Below are positions 52,035 through 60,940 of a DNA stretch of 64,000 bases, in pieces. Position 1 is the stretch's first letter. Every line of letters begins with the position of its first letter. The position numbers were made by a program, and so were the translations under genes. The DNA is from Lysobacterales bacterium (lineage in GTDB: Bacteria > Pseudomonadota > Gammaproteobacteria > Xanthomonadales > Wenzhouxiangellaceae): assembly GCA_002722315.1 (NCBI GenBank), contig PBLG01000047.1, forward strand, positions 99,591-163,590. Direction: 5' to 3'. Under the pieces are notes generated by a model. The model was not told where the DNA came from, did not search any database, and was given only the letters and a program-made list of their open reading frames with translations.

Positions 52035-53497
52035 GCCCCGAGATGCTGATCGTTTCGCTGATTGGGGTGCCGCTGGTCGGCGCGCTGCTGATCAGCCAGG
52101 CCGGGCGCTGGCCCAACGTGCGCGAGGCGATCACGCTGATCACCGCCGCCACGCTGTTCGGGCTGGCCACGCAGCTGATCGATCCGGTGGTCAACGGCGC
52201 CGGCGCCAGCCTCAGCGTGGCCGAGCCCATTCCGGGCCTGGAGATCGCGTTCGACGTCGAGCCGCTGGGCCTGATCTTCACGCTGCTGGCCAGCCTGCTG
52301 TGGTTCGTGACCTCGGTCTACGGCATCGGCTACATGCGCGGCGGCAACGAGCCGCGCCAGACCTCGTTCTACGCGTTCTTCGCCATTGCCATTTCGGGCG
52401 CCATGGGCGTGGCCACGGCTGGCAACCTGCTGACGCTGTTCATCTTCTACGAGGTGCTGACGCTGTCGACCTGGCCGCTGGTCACCCACAAGCAGAACGA
52501 CGCCGCCCGCGCCGGCGGCCGGACCTACATGGGCGTGCTGCTGGGCACCTCGATCGGCCTGCTGCTGCCGGCCATCATCTGGACCTGGGTGGTGGCCGGC
52601 ACCACCGATTTCGTCCCCGGCGGCATCCTGGTCGACAGGATGGGCCCGACCGCGGCGGCGATCCTGCTGACCATGTTCGTGCTGGGCATCGGCAAGGCGG
52701 CCGTGATGCCCATGCACCGCTGGCTGCCGGCCGCGATGGTCGCGCCGACGCCGGTCTCGGCGCTGCTGCACGCCGTGACCGTGGTCAAGGCCGGGGTGTT
52801 CACGATCACCAAGGTGGTGGTCTACATCTTCGGCCTGGATTTCCTGGCCACGGTTCCGCTGGAGAAATACCTGGTCTACCTGGCCGGGTTCACCGTGGTG
52901 GCGGCCTCCATCGTGGCCCTGAAACAGGTCGAGATCAAGCGCATGCTGGCCTACTCGACGATCAGCCAGCTGAGCTACATCGTGCTGGCCGCGCTGGTGC
53001 TGGCGCCCTACGCCGAGATCGGCGCCGCGGTGCACATCGTCGCCCACGCGTTCGGCAAGATCACGCTGTTCTTCTGCGCCGGCGCGATCTACATCGCCTC
53101 GAAGAAGACGCGGGTCGACCAGTTGCGCGGCATCGGGTTGCGCATGCCGTGGACCATGGTCGCGTTCGCGATCGGCGCGCTTTCGATGATCGGCGTGCCG
53201 CCGACGGCCGGATTTGTCTCCAAGTGGTACATCATCGCCGGGGCCTTCCAGGTCGACAACTTCTTCGTGCTCGCCGTGTTCATGGCCTCAACCGGCCTGA
53301 ACGCCGCGTATTTCCTGCCCATCGTGTTCCGCGCGTTCTTCCGGCCGGAAGACCAGGCGCCGCCGAAAGAACATGGTGAGGCGCCCTGGCCGATGGTCGC
53401 CGCCCTGACCTTCACGGCCGCCGGCACCATCCTGTTCTTCGTGTTCAACGGCCCGATCGTCGACATTGAAGCCCGCATGCTCGAGGTTGCCCGATGA
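52031..53497 (+). CDS. second antiporter large subunit (NuoL/MrpA N-terminal-like)
   Basis: 488 residues of the same fold. It keeps the Glu (TLFIFYEVLTLSTWPLV), helix-7 Lys and His (GIGKAAVMPMHRWLPAAM), APTPVSALLHAVTVVKAG and the helix-12 Lys (IVAHAFGKITLFFCAGAI). The PTPVSALLHA motif is closest to NuoL and the N-terminal part of MrpA. With the gene at 49182-49739 it would make up a split MrpA. Overlaps mrpD and the next gene by 4 bases each. Confidence 0.9.
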   Translation: MSPEMLIVSLIGVPLVGALLISQAGRWPNVREAITLITAATLFGLATQLIDPVVNGAGASLSVAEPIPGLEIAFDVEPLGLIFTLLASLLWFVTSVYGIGYMRGGNEPRQTSFYAFFAIAISGAMGVATAGNLLTLFIFYEVLTLSTWPLVTHKQNDAARAGGRTYMGVLLGTSIGLLLPAIIWTWVVAGTTDFVPGGILVDRMGPTAAAILLTMFVLGIGKAAVMPMHRWLPAAMVAPTPVSALLHAVTVVKAGVFTITKVVVYIFGLDFLATVPLEKYLVYLAGFTVVAASIVALKQVEIKRMLAYSTISQLSYIVLAALVLAPYAEIGAAVHIVAHAFGKITLFFCAGAIYIASKKTRVDQLRGIGLRMPWTMVAFAIGALSMIGVPPTAGFVSKWYIIAGAFQVDNFFVLAVFMASTGLNAAYFLPIVFRAFFRPEDQAPPKEHGEAPWPMVAALTFTAAGTILFFVFNGPIVDIEARMLEVAR

Positions 53498-53880
53498 CCG
53501 ATCAACACAAGCACAACGGGCCCGACCATGGTCACGACAGGCGTCGAGAGACGCCCGACAATGATCACTGGCTGGTGCGCCCGGCCACGATCCGCAAGCT
53601 GTGGTGGATCTTCGGCGCGATCCTGGCCGCGACCGTGGTCGCGCAGTTCTTCATCCACGTACATGGCTATTTCGGCGTGGACGAATGGACGGGCTTCAAC
53701 GCGCTGTACGGTTTCCTGACCTGCGTGGGCATGGTGGTGTTCGCCAAGCTGCTCGGCATCTGGCTCAAGCGCCCCGACGACTATTACAGGATCGAGCCGC
53801 GGCTTTCGCCCGACATCGACTCTGGTCGTGACAAGCGCGGGAAAGACAAGACCGACCAGCGGGAGAACCGGGATGCTTGA
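53494..53880 (+). CDS. small His-rich two-helix membrane protein of the mrp operon
   Basis: 128 residues, family not recognised. The N-terminus is rich in His and Asp (DQHKHNGPDHGHDRR), possibly metal-binding. Two membrane helices follow (LWWIFGAILAATVVAQFFI; YGFLTCVGMVVFAKLLGIWL), then a charged tail. It overlaps both neighbours (4 and 8 bases), so it is surely translated with the antiporter subunits and is a candidate extra subunit or assembly factor. Confidence 0.85.
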   Translation: MTDQHKHNGPDHGHDRRRETPDNDHWLVRPATIRKLWWIFGAILAATVVAQFFIHVHGYFGVDEWTGFNALYGFLTCVGMVVFAKLLGIWLKRPDDYYRIEPRLSPDIDSGRDKRGKDKTDQRENRDA

Positions 53881-55552
53881 GTTCGTCCTGCCGCCGGCGT
53901 TCCTGATGATCTTCGGCGCCCTGCTGATCGGGGTCGCGCGTCCCGCGCTTCGGCCGCTGCTTGCGCTGGCGACCCCGCTGGTCACGCTGTACTTCATCTG
54001 GCAGGTGGACGACGGCATCCAGCAGACGGCGACCTTCCTCGGCTACCAGATCCAGCTGGTCGAAGGCAGCGCGCTCAGGCGCCTGTTCGCGACCGTTTTC
54101 GCGCTGATGGCCTTCGGCGGCGTGCTGTTCGCGTTTCGCCAGTCGAAATGGTGGGAGCTGAGTGCCGCTCTGCTCTACGCCTCGGGCGCAATCGGCGTCA
54201 GCTTCGCCGGCGACCTGCTGGTGATGTTCCTGTTCTGGGAGCTGATGGCGCTGTTCTCGACCGTCGTGGTCTGGTGCGGCGGCACCGAGTCGGCGCGCGC
54301 CGCCGGCATCCGCTACGCCATTATCCACCTGGTCGGCGGCATCATCCTCAAGATCGGCATCGAGGGCCTGCTGATCCAGACCGGCACGGTGGAAATCCGG
54401 GCGCTTAGCCTTGACAGTTTTGCAACCTGGATGGTCTTCATCGGCGTGCTGATCAACGCCGCCGCACCGCCGATCAGCGCCTGGCTGGCCGACGCCTACC
54501 CCGAGTCAAGCCCCATGGGCGGGGTGTTCCTGTCGGCGTTCACGACCAAGACCGCGGTGCTGTCGCTGATACTGCTGTTCCCGGGTCAGCCGCTGCTGAT
54601 CTGGATCGGCCTGTTCATGATCTTCTACGGCATCATCTACGCGCTGCTGGAAAACGATATGCGGCGCATCCTGAGTTATTCGATCGTCAACCAGGTCGGC
54701 TTCATGGTCTGCGGCATCGGCATCGGCACCGAGCTGGCGCTCAACGGCGCGGCCGCGCACGCGTTCGCCCACATCATCTACAAGGCGCTGCTGTTCATGA
54801 GCGCGGGTGCGGTGCTCTACCAGACCGGCGAGCGCAAGTGCTCCAACCTCGGCGGACTGTTCCGCACCATGCCGGTCACGACCATCTGCGGCACCATCGG
54901 CGCGCTGGCGATCTCGGCCTTCCCGCTGACTTCGGGCTTCATCTCCAAGTCCATGATCAACTCATCGGCCGCCGCCGAGCACATGGCCTTCGTCTGGTTC
55001 GCGCTGGTCGCGGCCTCGGCCGGCGTATTCCTGCACGCCGGCATCAAGTTCCCGTGGTTCGTGTTCTTCCAGAAGGATTCGGGCCTGCGTCCGGCCGATC
55101 CGCCGTGGAACATGCAGGCGGCGATGATCCTGTTCTCGGTGCTGTGCATCGGGCTGGGCGTGTTCCCGGGGCTGCTGTATTCCCTGCTGCCCTACCCGGT
55201 CGATTACGTGCCCTACACCGCCGACCACGTCGTGACCCAGCTGCAGCTGCTGCTGTTCGCCGGCCTGGCGTTCTTCGTGATGCTGCCGATGATGCGGCGG
55301 ACGCTGACCATCAGCCTCGATTTCGACTGGGTCTACCGCCGGGCGCTGCCCTGGGTCGTTGGCGTGCTGGATACGGCGCTGGGGCGGGCCCGCGACGCGG
55401 TGACCCGGGCGGTGCTGCTGGTCGGGGCCAATACCGTACAGCTGATTCGCGAAAAGCCCTACGGCTACTTCTCCAGCCGCAGCCCGATGGGCCGGACCGC
55501 GATCTGGATGGCGGTGCTGCTGGCGGTGGTGGTCCTGCTGGCGATCGTCTGA
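53873..55552 (+). CDS. third antiporter large subunit, lacking the helix-7 Lys and His
   Basis: 559 residues from ATG 53873. The same family fold: Glu is kept (LVMFLFWELMALFSTVVV) and the helix-12 Lys too (FAHIIYKALLFMSAGAVL), but at helix 7 the sequence reads INAAAPPISAWLADAYPESS: Asn replaces Lys and Ser replaces His when aligned with the other two subunits. A C-terminal extension of about 80 residues ends in a further helix (AIWMAVLLAVVVLLAIV). It may be a non-pumping or differently selective subunit. Last gene of the operon. Confidence 0.9.
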   Translation: MLEFVLPPAFLMIFGALLIGVARPALRPLLALATPLVTLYFIWQVDDGIQQTATFLGYQIQLVEGSALRRLFATVFALMAFGGVLFAFRQSKWWELSAALLYASGAIGVSFAGDLLVMFLFWELMALFSTVVVWCGGTESARAAGIRYAIIHLVGGIILKIGIEGLLIQTGTVEIRALSLDSFATWMVFIGVLINAAAPPISAWLADAYPESSPMGGVFLSAFTTKTAVLSLILLFPGQPLLIWIGLFMIFYGIIYALLENDMRRILSYSIVNQVGFMVCGIGIGTELALNGAAAHAFAHIIYKALLFMSAGAVLYQTGERKCSNLGGLFRTMPVTTICGTIGALAISAFPLTSGFISKSMINSSAAAEHMAFVWFALVAASAGVFLHAGIKFPWFVFFQKDSGLRPADPPWNMQAAMILFSVLCIGLGVFPGLLYSLLPYPVDYVPYTADHVVTQLQLLLFAGLAFFVMLPMMRRTLTISLDFDWVYRRALPWVVGVLDTALGRARDAVTRAVLLVGANTVQLIREKPYGYFSSRSPMGRTAIWMAVLLAVVVLLAIV

Positions 55553-55583
55553 CCGGGTTCCGGAGGGCAACGAGGCGCTTTTT

Positions 55584-55850
55584 TCAGCGCCGGTCCCGGT
55601 CCTGTTCCCGCCGTATCACCCGGTACTCGACGCTCAGGTCGTCGGGCTTGCGCGATTTGCGTCCGCCCGTCAGCCAGTTGCGGATGGTCAGGCCGATGGC
55701 CGCGAGGATCGCCAGCCCGGCGGCGACCGCCAGGAACACCAGCCCGACGAAGAAGCTGACCGCAAGAATCGCGATGCCCAGCAGCGCCAGCCCGAAGCGG
55801 GCCAGCGGGCTCTCCGGCACGCGATAGAATGATCCCTGGAAATTTCTCAT
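55584..55850 (-). CDS. small membrane protein of unknown function
   Basis: 88 residues from ATG 55850. One long or two short hydrophobic helices (FGLALLGIAILAVSFFVGLV, FLAVAAGLAILAAIGLTIRN) and a basic tail (RREQDRDRR). No family recognised with certainty. The end is convergent with the mrp operon (31 bases), and the start codon overlaps that of the divergent Rieske gene. Confidence 0.7.
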   Translation of the reverse strand: MRNFQGSFYRVPESPLARFGLALLGIAILAVSFFVGLVFLAVAAGLAILAAIGLTIRNWLTGGRKSRKPDDLSVEYRVIRREQDRDRR

Positions 55851-56211
55851 GACCTTAATGACCTCAGAATCGGGCAAACAGTTCCCGCTTTCGTCCTCGG
55901 CGCTGGCCGAAGGCGCGTTCCGCGAAGCCTGTATAGAGCGAGGCGAAAACCCGCTCTGGCTGGTTCTCACGCGCTATCAGGGTACGCCAAGGGCGTGGCT
56001 GAATGTGTGCCCTCACGCCGGCCGGGCGCTGAACTGGGGACCGGACAAGTTCCTGACCGACGAATACGGCCGGCTGGTCTGCGCCGCCCACGGCGCGGTA
56101 TTCGAACCGGCCGACGGCACCTGCGTGTCGGGACCGTGCCAGGGCGCGGCGTTGCGGATGGTCGAAGTTGTCGAGGAAGACGGCGAGATCCGCTGCAGCG
56201 TCGCCGACTGA
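55849..56211 (+). CDS. Rieske [2Fe-2S] domain protein
   Basis: 120 residues, one domain. The cluster ligands are in NVCPHAGRALNW (Cys and His) and VCAAHGAVFEP (Cys and His), followed by DGTCVSGPCQGAALR. It resembles small stand-alone Rieske ferredoxins that serve oxygenases or nitrite reductase-like enzymes; the partner is not in the window. The start is ATG 55849 or 55858; both are weakly supplied with ribosome-binding sites, and 55849 overlaps the start codon of the opposite-strand gene. Confidence 0.9.
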   Translation: MTLMTSESGKQFPLSSSALAEGAFREACIERGENPLWLVLTRYQGTPRAWLNVCPHAGRALNWGPDKFLTDEYGRLVCAAHGAVFEPADGTCVSGPCQGAALRMVEVVEEDGEIRCSVAD

Positions 56212-56346
56212 AGCCGTAATTATCGGGCCGAAGGGGCCGCAGTGCCTGATCTGGCTGATCGTACTGGTCTGATTTCCTCTGCAGCACTGCGACAGATGGC
56301 TTCTCCGGATTCCGGGCGAGCCGGATGGCCCGAAGCCGAAGCAGGA

Positions 56347-57273
56347 TCAATCGTGGTTGAGCTTGATAAGCTGGTATTGGGTAATGGGAGGGATCACATC
56401 ACCTGTCTCGATTACCGTAAGACGAGAATCCGTGATCGAATCGAAACGGATTTGAAATGTCCTCATTGGGCCCAGCGGATATACAATCCAGCACGATGGG
56501 CGACGCGACCGGTCGATGAATGTGATGCACTCAACCCTCGAGTCCGGCGGGAACATTCCGTCGGGATCAGCGATGATCGAATTGATGTAACGCACGTCCT
56601 GTACGTCGGGGCCAGGATCTTCTGGAACATCGAGTTGTTCGACAATGCGCTCACCGATCTCGATCACGGCTGCGCTTCGATACTCATCGGGAAAATCGGC
56701 GAACTGAGCTTTCGCGACCACCCATTTGCCGGCAAGATCGGGCAGGAACAGCGGCGGCGCCTGCGGGTTGAGTTCGGCACGCTCGACGCCGAAGAAGATC
56801 GGCGCGATTTCCCGCGCAGGCTGGTCGTCGATCCAGACCCTGGCCAGGCTCCGGCCGAGAAAATCGATGCGGATGTCGCCGATGTCCTCGAATGAGCTGG
56901 GTCCTGCACTGGCGCCTGCACAGTCGACGATGCAGCCGGTTCCGGCAAAGCGCAGCAGGTCGGTTTCGAGAATCCATCCGCCTTCAGGGGCGGAGGCAAG
57001 CGCACCCGGTTGCAGTACGCCACTGAAGCTCACCCACGCGTTGTTGCCTTCAGCGTCGCCCCCGACGTACAGACCCGCGAGCACGCCGCGCTGAACCTCG
57101 ATGAAGAAACCGGTCCTGGAGCCGTCGTTCGTGAACCAGCGCCCGGACTCCGGAAGCGGGTTCGCGAACTGGTCGAGGTGGTCGAACTGGGCCCCGGCAG
57201 GCTGGGTGAATGCTCCAAGCCCCGCGGCTGCTGCGATGACGGTGGCAAGCGCCGATGCTCTACTGATTGCCAT
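56347..57273 (-). CDS. secreted protein, tandem paralog 1
   Basis: 308 residues; signal peptide ends GAFTQPAGAQ. No family recognised. Conserved with its neighbour at 57490-58422: SGRWFTNDGSRTGFFIEVQ, AGLYVGGDA, NNAWVSFSGVLQP, and a core ending LAGKWVVAKAQF that is nearly identical. Cys residues occur in pairs (GCIVDCAG, ECITF, SCWIV). The C-terminus ends YQLIKLNHD. Beta-rich, probably extracellular or periplasmic. Confidence 0.82.
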   Translation of the reverse strand: MAISRASALATVIAAAAGLGAFTQPAGAQFDHLDQFANPLPESGRWFTNDGSRTGFFIEVQRGVLAGLYVGGDAEGNNAWVSFSGVLQPGALASAPEGGWILETDLLRFAGTGCIVDCAGASAGPSSFEDIGDIRIDFLGRSLARVWIDDQPAREIAPIFFGVERAELNPQAPPLFLPDLAGKWVVAKAQFADFPDEYRSAAVIEIGERIVEQLDVPEDPGPDVQDVRYINSIIADPDGMFPPDSRVECITFIDRSRRPSCWIVYPLGPMRTFQIRFDSITDSRLTVIETGDVIPPITQYQLIKLNHD

Positions 57274-57489
57274 CTATAACCTCATGGTCAGAAACCCTTT
57301 GCCAACGTTTGGCTCCTTAAACCATCCTGTTGGGGTGATCTAGCGCCTAAGGCGGGAATCGGACGTCGTCGTTTGCTGCGCTCACGTCGCTGAGCGGCGC
57401 CCTGTCAGTCAACGATCCTCGCTCGCAAGAGATAACCCATCGCCCGGCCGATCCCTCCAAGCAAGTTATTCGAATAGATTCGGTCCTGC
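57274..57489. other. spacer between the two secreted paralogs
   Basis: 216 bases. No gene seen. It should carry the promoter or readthrough spacer for the downstream paralog. No clear hairpin with a T-run is visible on the minus strand. Confidence 0.3.
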
Positions 57490-58422
57490 TTAATCGTGGT
57501 TGAGCTTCAACAACTGGTAGTGAAGAGTATCATTGAGACTTGGCACGTCGAAGCTCTGCACGACCGTCAGACGCGAATCCGTGATCGAATCGAAACGGAT
57601 GTCGAATTGCGCCATCGGACCCAGCTCGAACAGCAGCAGACACGACGGTCGACGCGTTGCGTCGACGGATGTCGTGCACTCGATGAACGAGCCGGTCGGG
57701 AACATCGCATCAGGATCATCGATGATCGGATACCGGTAACGGAAATTTGGAACCTCCGGGGGTGGGTCGTCGGGCAGCGCGAGCTCCTCGACCGTGCGCT
57801 CGCCAATCTCGATCACGGCTGCGCTTCGATGGTCGTCAGGAAACTCGGTGAAGTGGGCTTTAGCGACCACCCATTTGCCGGCAAGATCGGGCAGGAACAG
57901 CGGGGGCGCCTGCGGGTTGAGTTCGGCACGCTCGACGCCGAAGAAGATCGGCGCGATTTCCCGCGCAGGCTGGTCGTCGATCCAGACTCGGGCCAGGCTC
58001 CGGCCGAGAAAATCGATGCGGATGTCGCCGATGTCCTCGAATGAGCTGGGCCCAACGGTGGCGCCTGCACAGGCGACGATGCAGCCGGTGCCGGCAAAGC
58101 GCAGCAGGTCGGTTTCGAGAATCCATCCGCCTTCGGGATCGGCAGTGACGGGTACCGGCTGCAGTACACCACTGAAGCTCAACCACGCGTTGTTGCCGTC
58201 GGCGTCGCCCCCGACGTAAAGACCTGCGAGCACGCGGCCCTGAACCTCGATGAAGAAGCCCGTCCTGGAGCCGTCGTTCGTAAACCAGCGACCGGACTCT
58301 GGAAGAGAATTGTCATACAGGTCGGGCGCCTCGAACTGGGCTCCGGCAGGTTGAGCGAATATCCCAAGACAAACGGTTGCTGCTATGACGACCACAAGAC
58401 CCGGTGCTTTCCTGAATGTCAT
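57490..58422 (-). CDS. secreted protein, tandem paralog 2
   Basis: 310 residues from ATG 58422, which has AAGGAG 7 bases upstream and begins the signal peptide (ends LGIFAQPAGAQ); an ATG at 58515 would add 31 residues before it. Same architecture as 56347-57273. Across about 180 bases of the core (57867-58050 against 56718-56900) the two genes differ at only about four positions, while the first and last quarters have clearly diverged. That pattern points to local gene conversion. Function unknown. Confidence 0.82.
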   Translation of the reverse strand: MTFRKAPGLVVVIAATVCLGIFAQPAGAQFEAPDLYDNSLPESGRWFTNDGSRTGFFIEVQGRVLAGLYVGGDADGNNAWLSFSGVLQPVPVTADPEGGWILETDLLRFAGTGCIVACAGATVGPSSFEDIGDIRIDFLGRSLARVWIDDQPAREIAPIFFGVERAELNPQAPPLFLPDLAGKWVVAKAHFTEFPDDHRSAAVIEIGERTVEELALPDDPPPEVPNFRYRYPIIDDPDAMFPTGSFIECTTSVDATRRPSCLLLFELGPMAQFDIRFDSITDSRLTVVQSFDVPSLNDTLHYQLLKLNHD

Positions 58423-58593
58423 TTCAAACTCCTTATCCATATTCGAATCCGGTCCTGATTTACGAACCCTGAATACTGCGGATGTCGTTCCATTGACCGG
58501 CCCTTCACTGCTCAATCGAGCCGCAGAATTAACAAGGTCGCGAATTCACCGATTTTGCACAAGAAGATGCGCCTCTCGTTTCCTGCCGCCCGC

Positions 58594-60354
58594 TCAAAAG
58601 CAACCATTGACCCAGTTTGCGCTCGTTTGATTGCTCCAGCCGCTGCAGCCTCCGGCATTGCATGCCTTGACCCGCATATACCAGGTGCCGGGCTCGGGTG
58701 GACCCGGTATATTGATCATTGTGGAGTTTCCCGACCCGTCATAGATCGTGCTAGGCGCCGAAAACCCCGATGAAAACGACCGGAACAACCGATAATTTGA
58801 CGCGCCGCTCACACTGGTCCAGTTCAGCCAGGATTGCCCAAAGCAAAATCCCGGAATGACGCTGAGCGTGGGCGGGGACGAAGGTGGCGGCGGATTTTGA
58901 GTATACCCGGACACGATGGGCATGCCAGTGGACTCGAGCCAGGTTTCCATATCGGCGTGGCGCTGACCGCCGTCTCGTTGATCGCCCCCATCACTGGAAC
59001 TGGTTCCGATCACGACGATTTGACCGTTTACGGAAGCGGTCAGGCCCGGATTGGAAAAGTACGCAATTCGTTCGCACGGCTGGGATGCAGGATCGGGCTG
59101 CGACGCATCGAAGACGCAACGCGATGTCGTATAGCCGCCCATGATCGTTTGCCACTGCCCTGCATTATTATGTTCCCGGCCATGTGCGCGACTTGAATAG
59201 GGAAATCCTGCGACGCCCTGCCCGTCAGTTTCATCGGCGTGTTCACCGCCAAGGGAGTGTCCGATCTCATGAAGCGCAGTTAAGTCGCCCAGAACATAAG
59301 TGCTATTGGTCATCGCAAAGGTATTCGAGGAATGATCGCTAATCCCTACGTCCCCCGGATAGAACCCGGTCGCGATTCCCCCGATTCGGCTGCCCGCATT
59401 AAAGCCTGAAGGCAGGCCCGGCGAACATTGAACTGCGTTAAATGGTTCAACAGTACTCGCAACCAGATGCGCCATGTCCGCGTGGTCGCTGGCCATCCAT
59501 TGATCGAGTGACGAAAAGACGCCGTTTCGTTGATACATATCGTATAGGAGCTTGCCCTTGCAGTCATTCGAACCACTGAACGCGCTCGAAACAACACGAA
59601 CATTGGCCGAGGACAGACGATTGGCGCTCGCGACACCACTGCGTGTCAGTGCTGCATTGAATTCAGAAACAATATTTGCAGCCATCAGCGAAGGGTTGCT
59701 GATGTTGTTGGCAAACAAGAACAGCACACGCACCTCGCCGGTACCCAGACCCATAGCTTGGATCGTAGCTTCGGGCTGCCAGTTAGAGCTCGTCGATTTT
59801 CGAAGAGCGTGATACGCATCTCTGGGGAAAAGACCCCGATCAAGCACAGTAAGGACGTGATAGTTCGGCTTCGTTGAAGAAGGCTCTATGACGAAACTCA
59901 ACTGGCCCAGCATGATCTTTCCGAGTACGCGCCCTTCTTTTTCGGAAATCGTAAAAGTCGCGCCCTCAATATCCAGTACGCGGCCCGAGTAGCTGACTAC
60001 TCCAGCTACATACTCGGCCACCTCGTCGACCTGGAATTGAACGGGGCGAGAAATGTCCGGCAACAGTGCCTTGAAGACATGGCCGACACTCACCCGAGTT
60101 GATGGCAGGTTGGCCGGCTGAGTACGCTTCGAGTCGCCTCTTAGACTGCCCAGGTCGAGCACGATGTCGTGCTGGGCGAGGATCGAGTCGGTAGAGACGG
60201 TGTACCATCGCAACTCAGGCCCGACTCGAGCTGTAGCCTCCGACGCGGCAAACAGACTTGCCGACCCAAATTCGCCAGCACTGGCGCTTAACGCCACCGC
60301 CATATTAAACAGAACCGCGCCTGCAAAATTGCAAATTCCCCGAAACGAAAACAT
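58594..60354 (-). CDS. secreted metzincin-type zinc protease with C-terminal Fn3-like domain
   Basis: 586 residues from ATG 60354 (TGGAG 10 bases upstream). A signal peptide (ends LSASAGEF) and propeptide (about 30-200) lead to the catalytic domain with HEIGHSLGGEHAD at 362-374. After a Pro-rich linker (NPPPPSSPPTL, about 490) a fibronectin-III-like domain runs to the end (NWTSVSGASNYRLFRS, PGTWYMRVKACNAGGCSGWS). Extracellular proteolysis is expected. The disrupted gene at 63107 is its paralog. A run of nine C lies 117 bases upstream of the start. Confidence 0.88.
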   Translation of the reverse strand: MFSFRGICNFAGAVLFNMAVALSASAGEFGSASLFAASEATARVGPELRWYTVSTDSILAQHDIVLDLGSLRGDSKRTQPANLPSTRVSVGHVFKALLPDISRPVQFQVDEVAEYVAGVVSYSGRVLDIEGATFTISEKEGRVLGKIMLGQLSFVIEPSSTKPNYHVLTVLDRGLFPRDAYHALRKSTSSNWQPEATIQAMGLGTGEVRVLFLFANNISNPSLMAANIVSEFNAALTRSGVASANRLSSANVRVVSSAFSGSNDCKGKLLYDMYQRNGVFSSLDQWMASDHADMAHLVASTVEPFNAVQCSPGLPSGFNAGSRIGGIATGFYPGDVGISDHSSNTFAMTNSTYVLGDLTALHEIGHSLGGEHADETDGQGVAGFPYSSRAHGREHNNAGQWQTIMGGYTTSRCVFDASQPDPASQPCERIAYFSNPGLTASVNGQIVVIGTSSSDGGDQRDGGQRHADMETWLESTGMPIVSGYTQNPPPPSSPPTLSVIPGFCFGQSWLNWTSVSGASNYRLFRSFSSGFSAPSTIYDGSGNSTMINIPGPPEPGTWYMRVKACNAGGCSGWSNQTSANWVNGCF

Positions 60355-60470
60355 GATCAGGCCACTCCAGATCCCCGGAATCGTCAATTGACGACCAACC
60401 CACGCCAAACGGCAAAAACGGAAACGAAATGCATGAAAGTCCCGCTTATGCCCCCACGGCTACGATATTG

Positions 60471-60480
60471 CCCCCCCCCG
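60471..60480. repeat. poly-C tract upstream of the protease gene
   Basis: Nine C followed by GGGGC, flanked by TTG and CAA so that it can also fold as a short hairpin. It lies 117 bases upstream of the protease start, close to where a promoter could be. Such tracts can slip in length. Confidence 0.6.
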
Positions 60481-60599
60481 GGGCAAAAGTCAATAACCTC
60501 GGTAACTGATAACTTCGGTAACTGATCCCGATTCCAGCCGCACGATGACGGCGCTGATCTGGAATAATCGGAAGTCGAATCCAACTGCAGGAGAATGCC

Positions 60600-60776
60600 A
60601 TGGGTCCCGAAATCGGTCTGCTCGGCCTGATCTGGCTGGTCATCCTCGTCTGGGCGATCATCAAGACCGCACAGGCCCGCGTCGGCGTGTTCGTCCGCTT
60701 CGTCTGGATCGTGGTGCTGATCCTGTTTCCGCTCGTCGGTTTCCTGTTCTGGATATTTCTGGGGCCGAAGGGGTGA
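60600..60776 (+). CDS. PLDc_N-domain small membrane protein
   Basis: 58 residues with AGGAG 7 bases upstream of the ATG. The first helix is IGLLGLIWLVILVWAIIK, the second VRFVWIVVLILFPLVGFLFW, ending IFLGPKG. This two-helix unit is the PLDc_N module usually found at the N-terminus of cardiolipin synthases, here alone, as in many small stand-alone proteins. Role unknown. Confidence 0.85.
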   Translation: MGPEIGLLGLIWLVILVWAIIKTAQARVGVFVRFVWIVVLILFPLVGFLFWIFLGPKG

Positions 60777-60786
60777 TTCGGTAATC

Positions 60787-60846
<60 letters not shown>

Positions 60847-60940
60847 AGATCGTAGTCGGGTGCTGGAAGTCACTGATCGGTTGCATCCGGCCTGACCGCA
60901 ATCATCTGACTTCGCCCAGGCGAACGGATTTCGTGTACCG

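Noticed and set aside
55574..55591. Terminator between the mrp operon and the convergent membrane-protein gene
   Set aside because: GGCGCT/AGCGCC can pair, but the T-run is in the loop, not after the stem.
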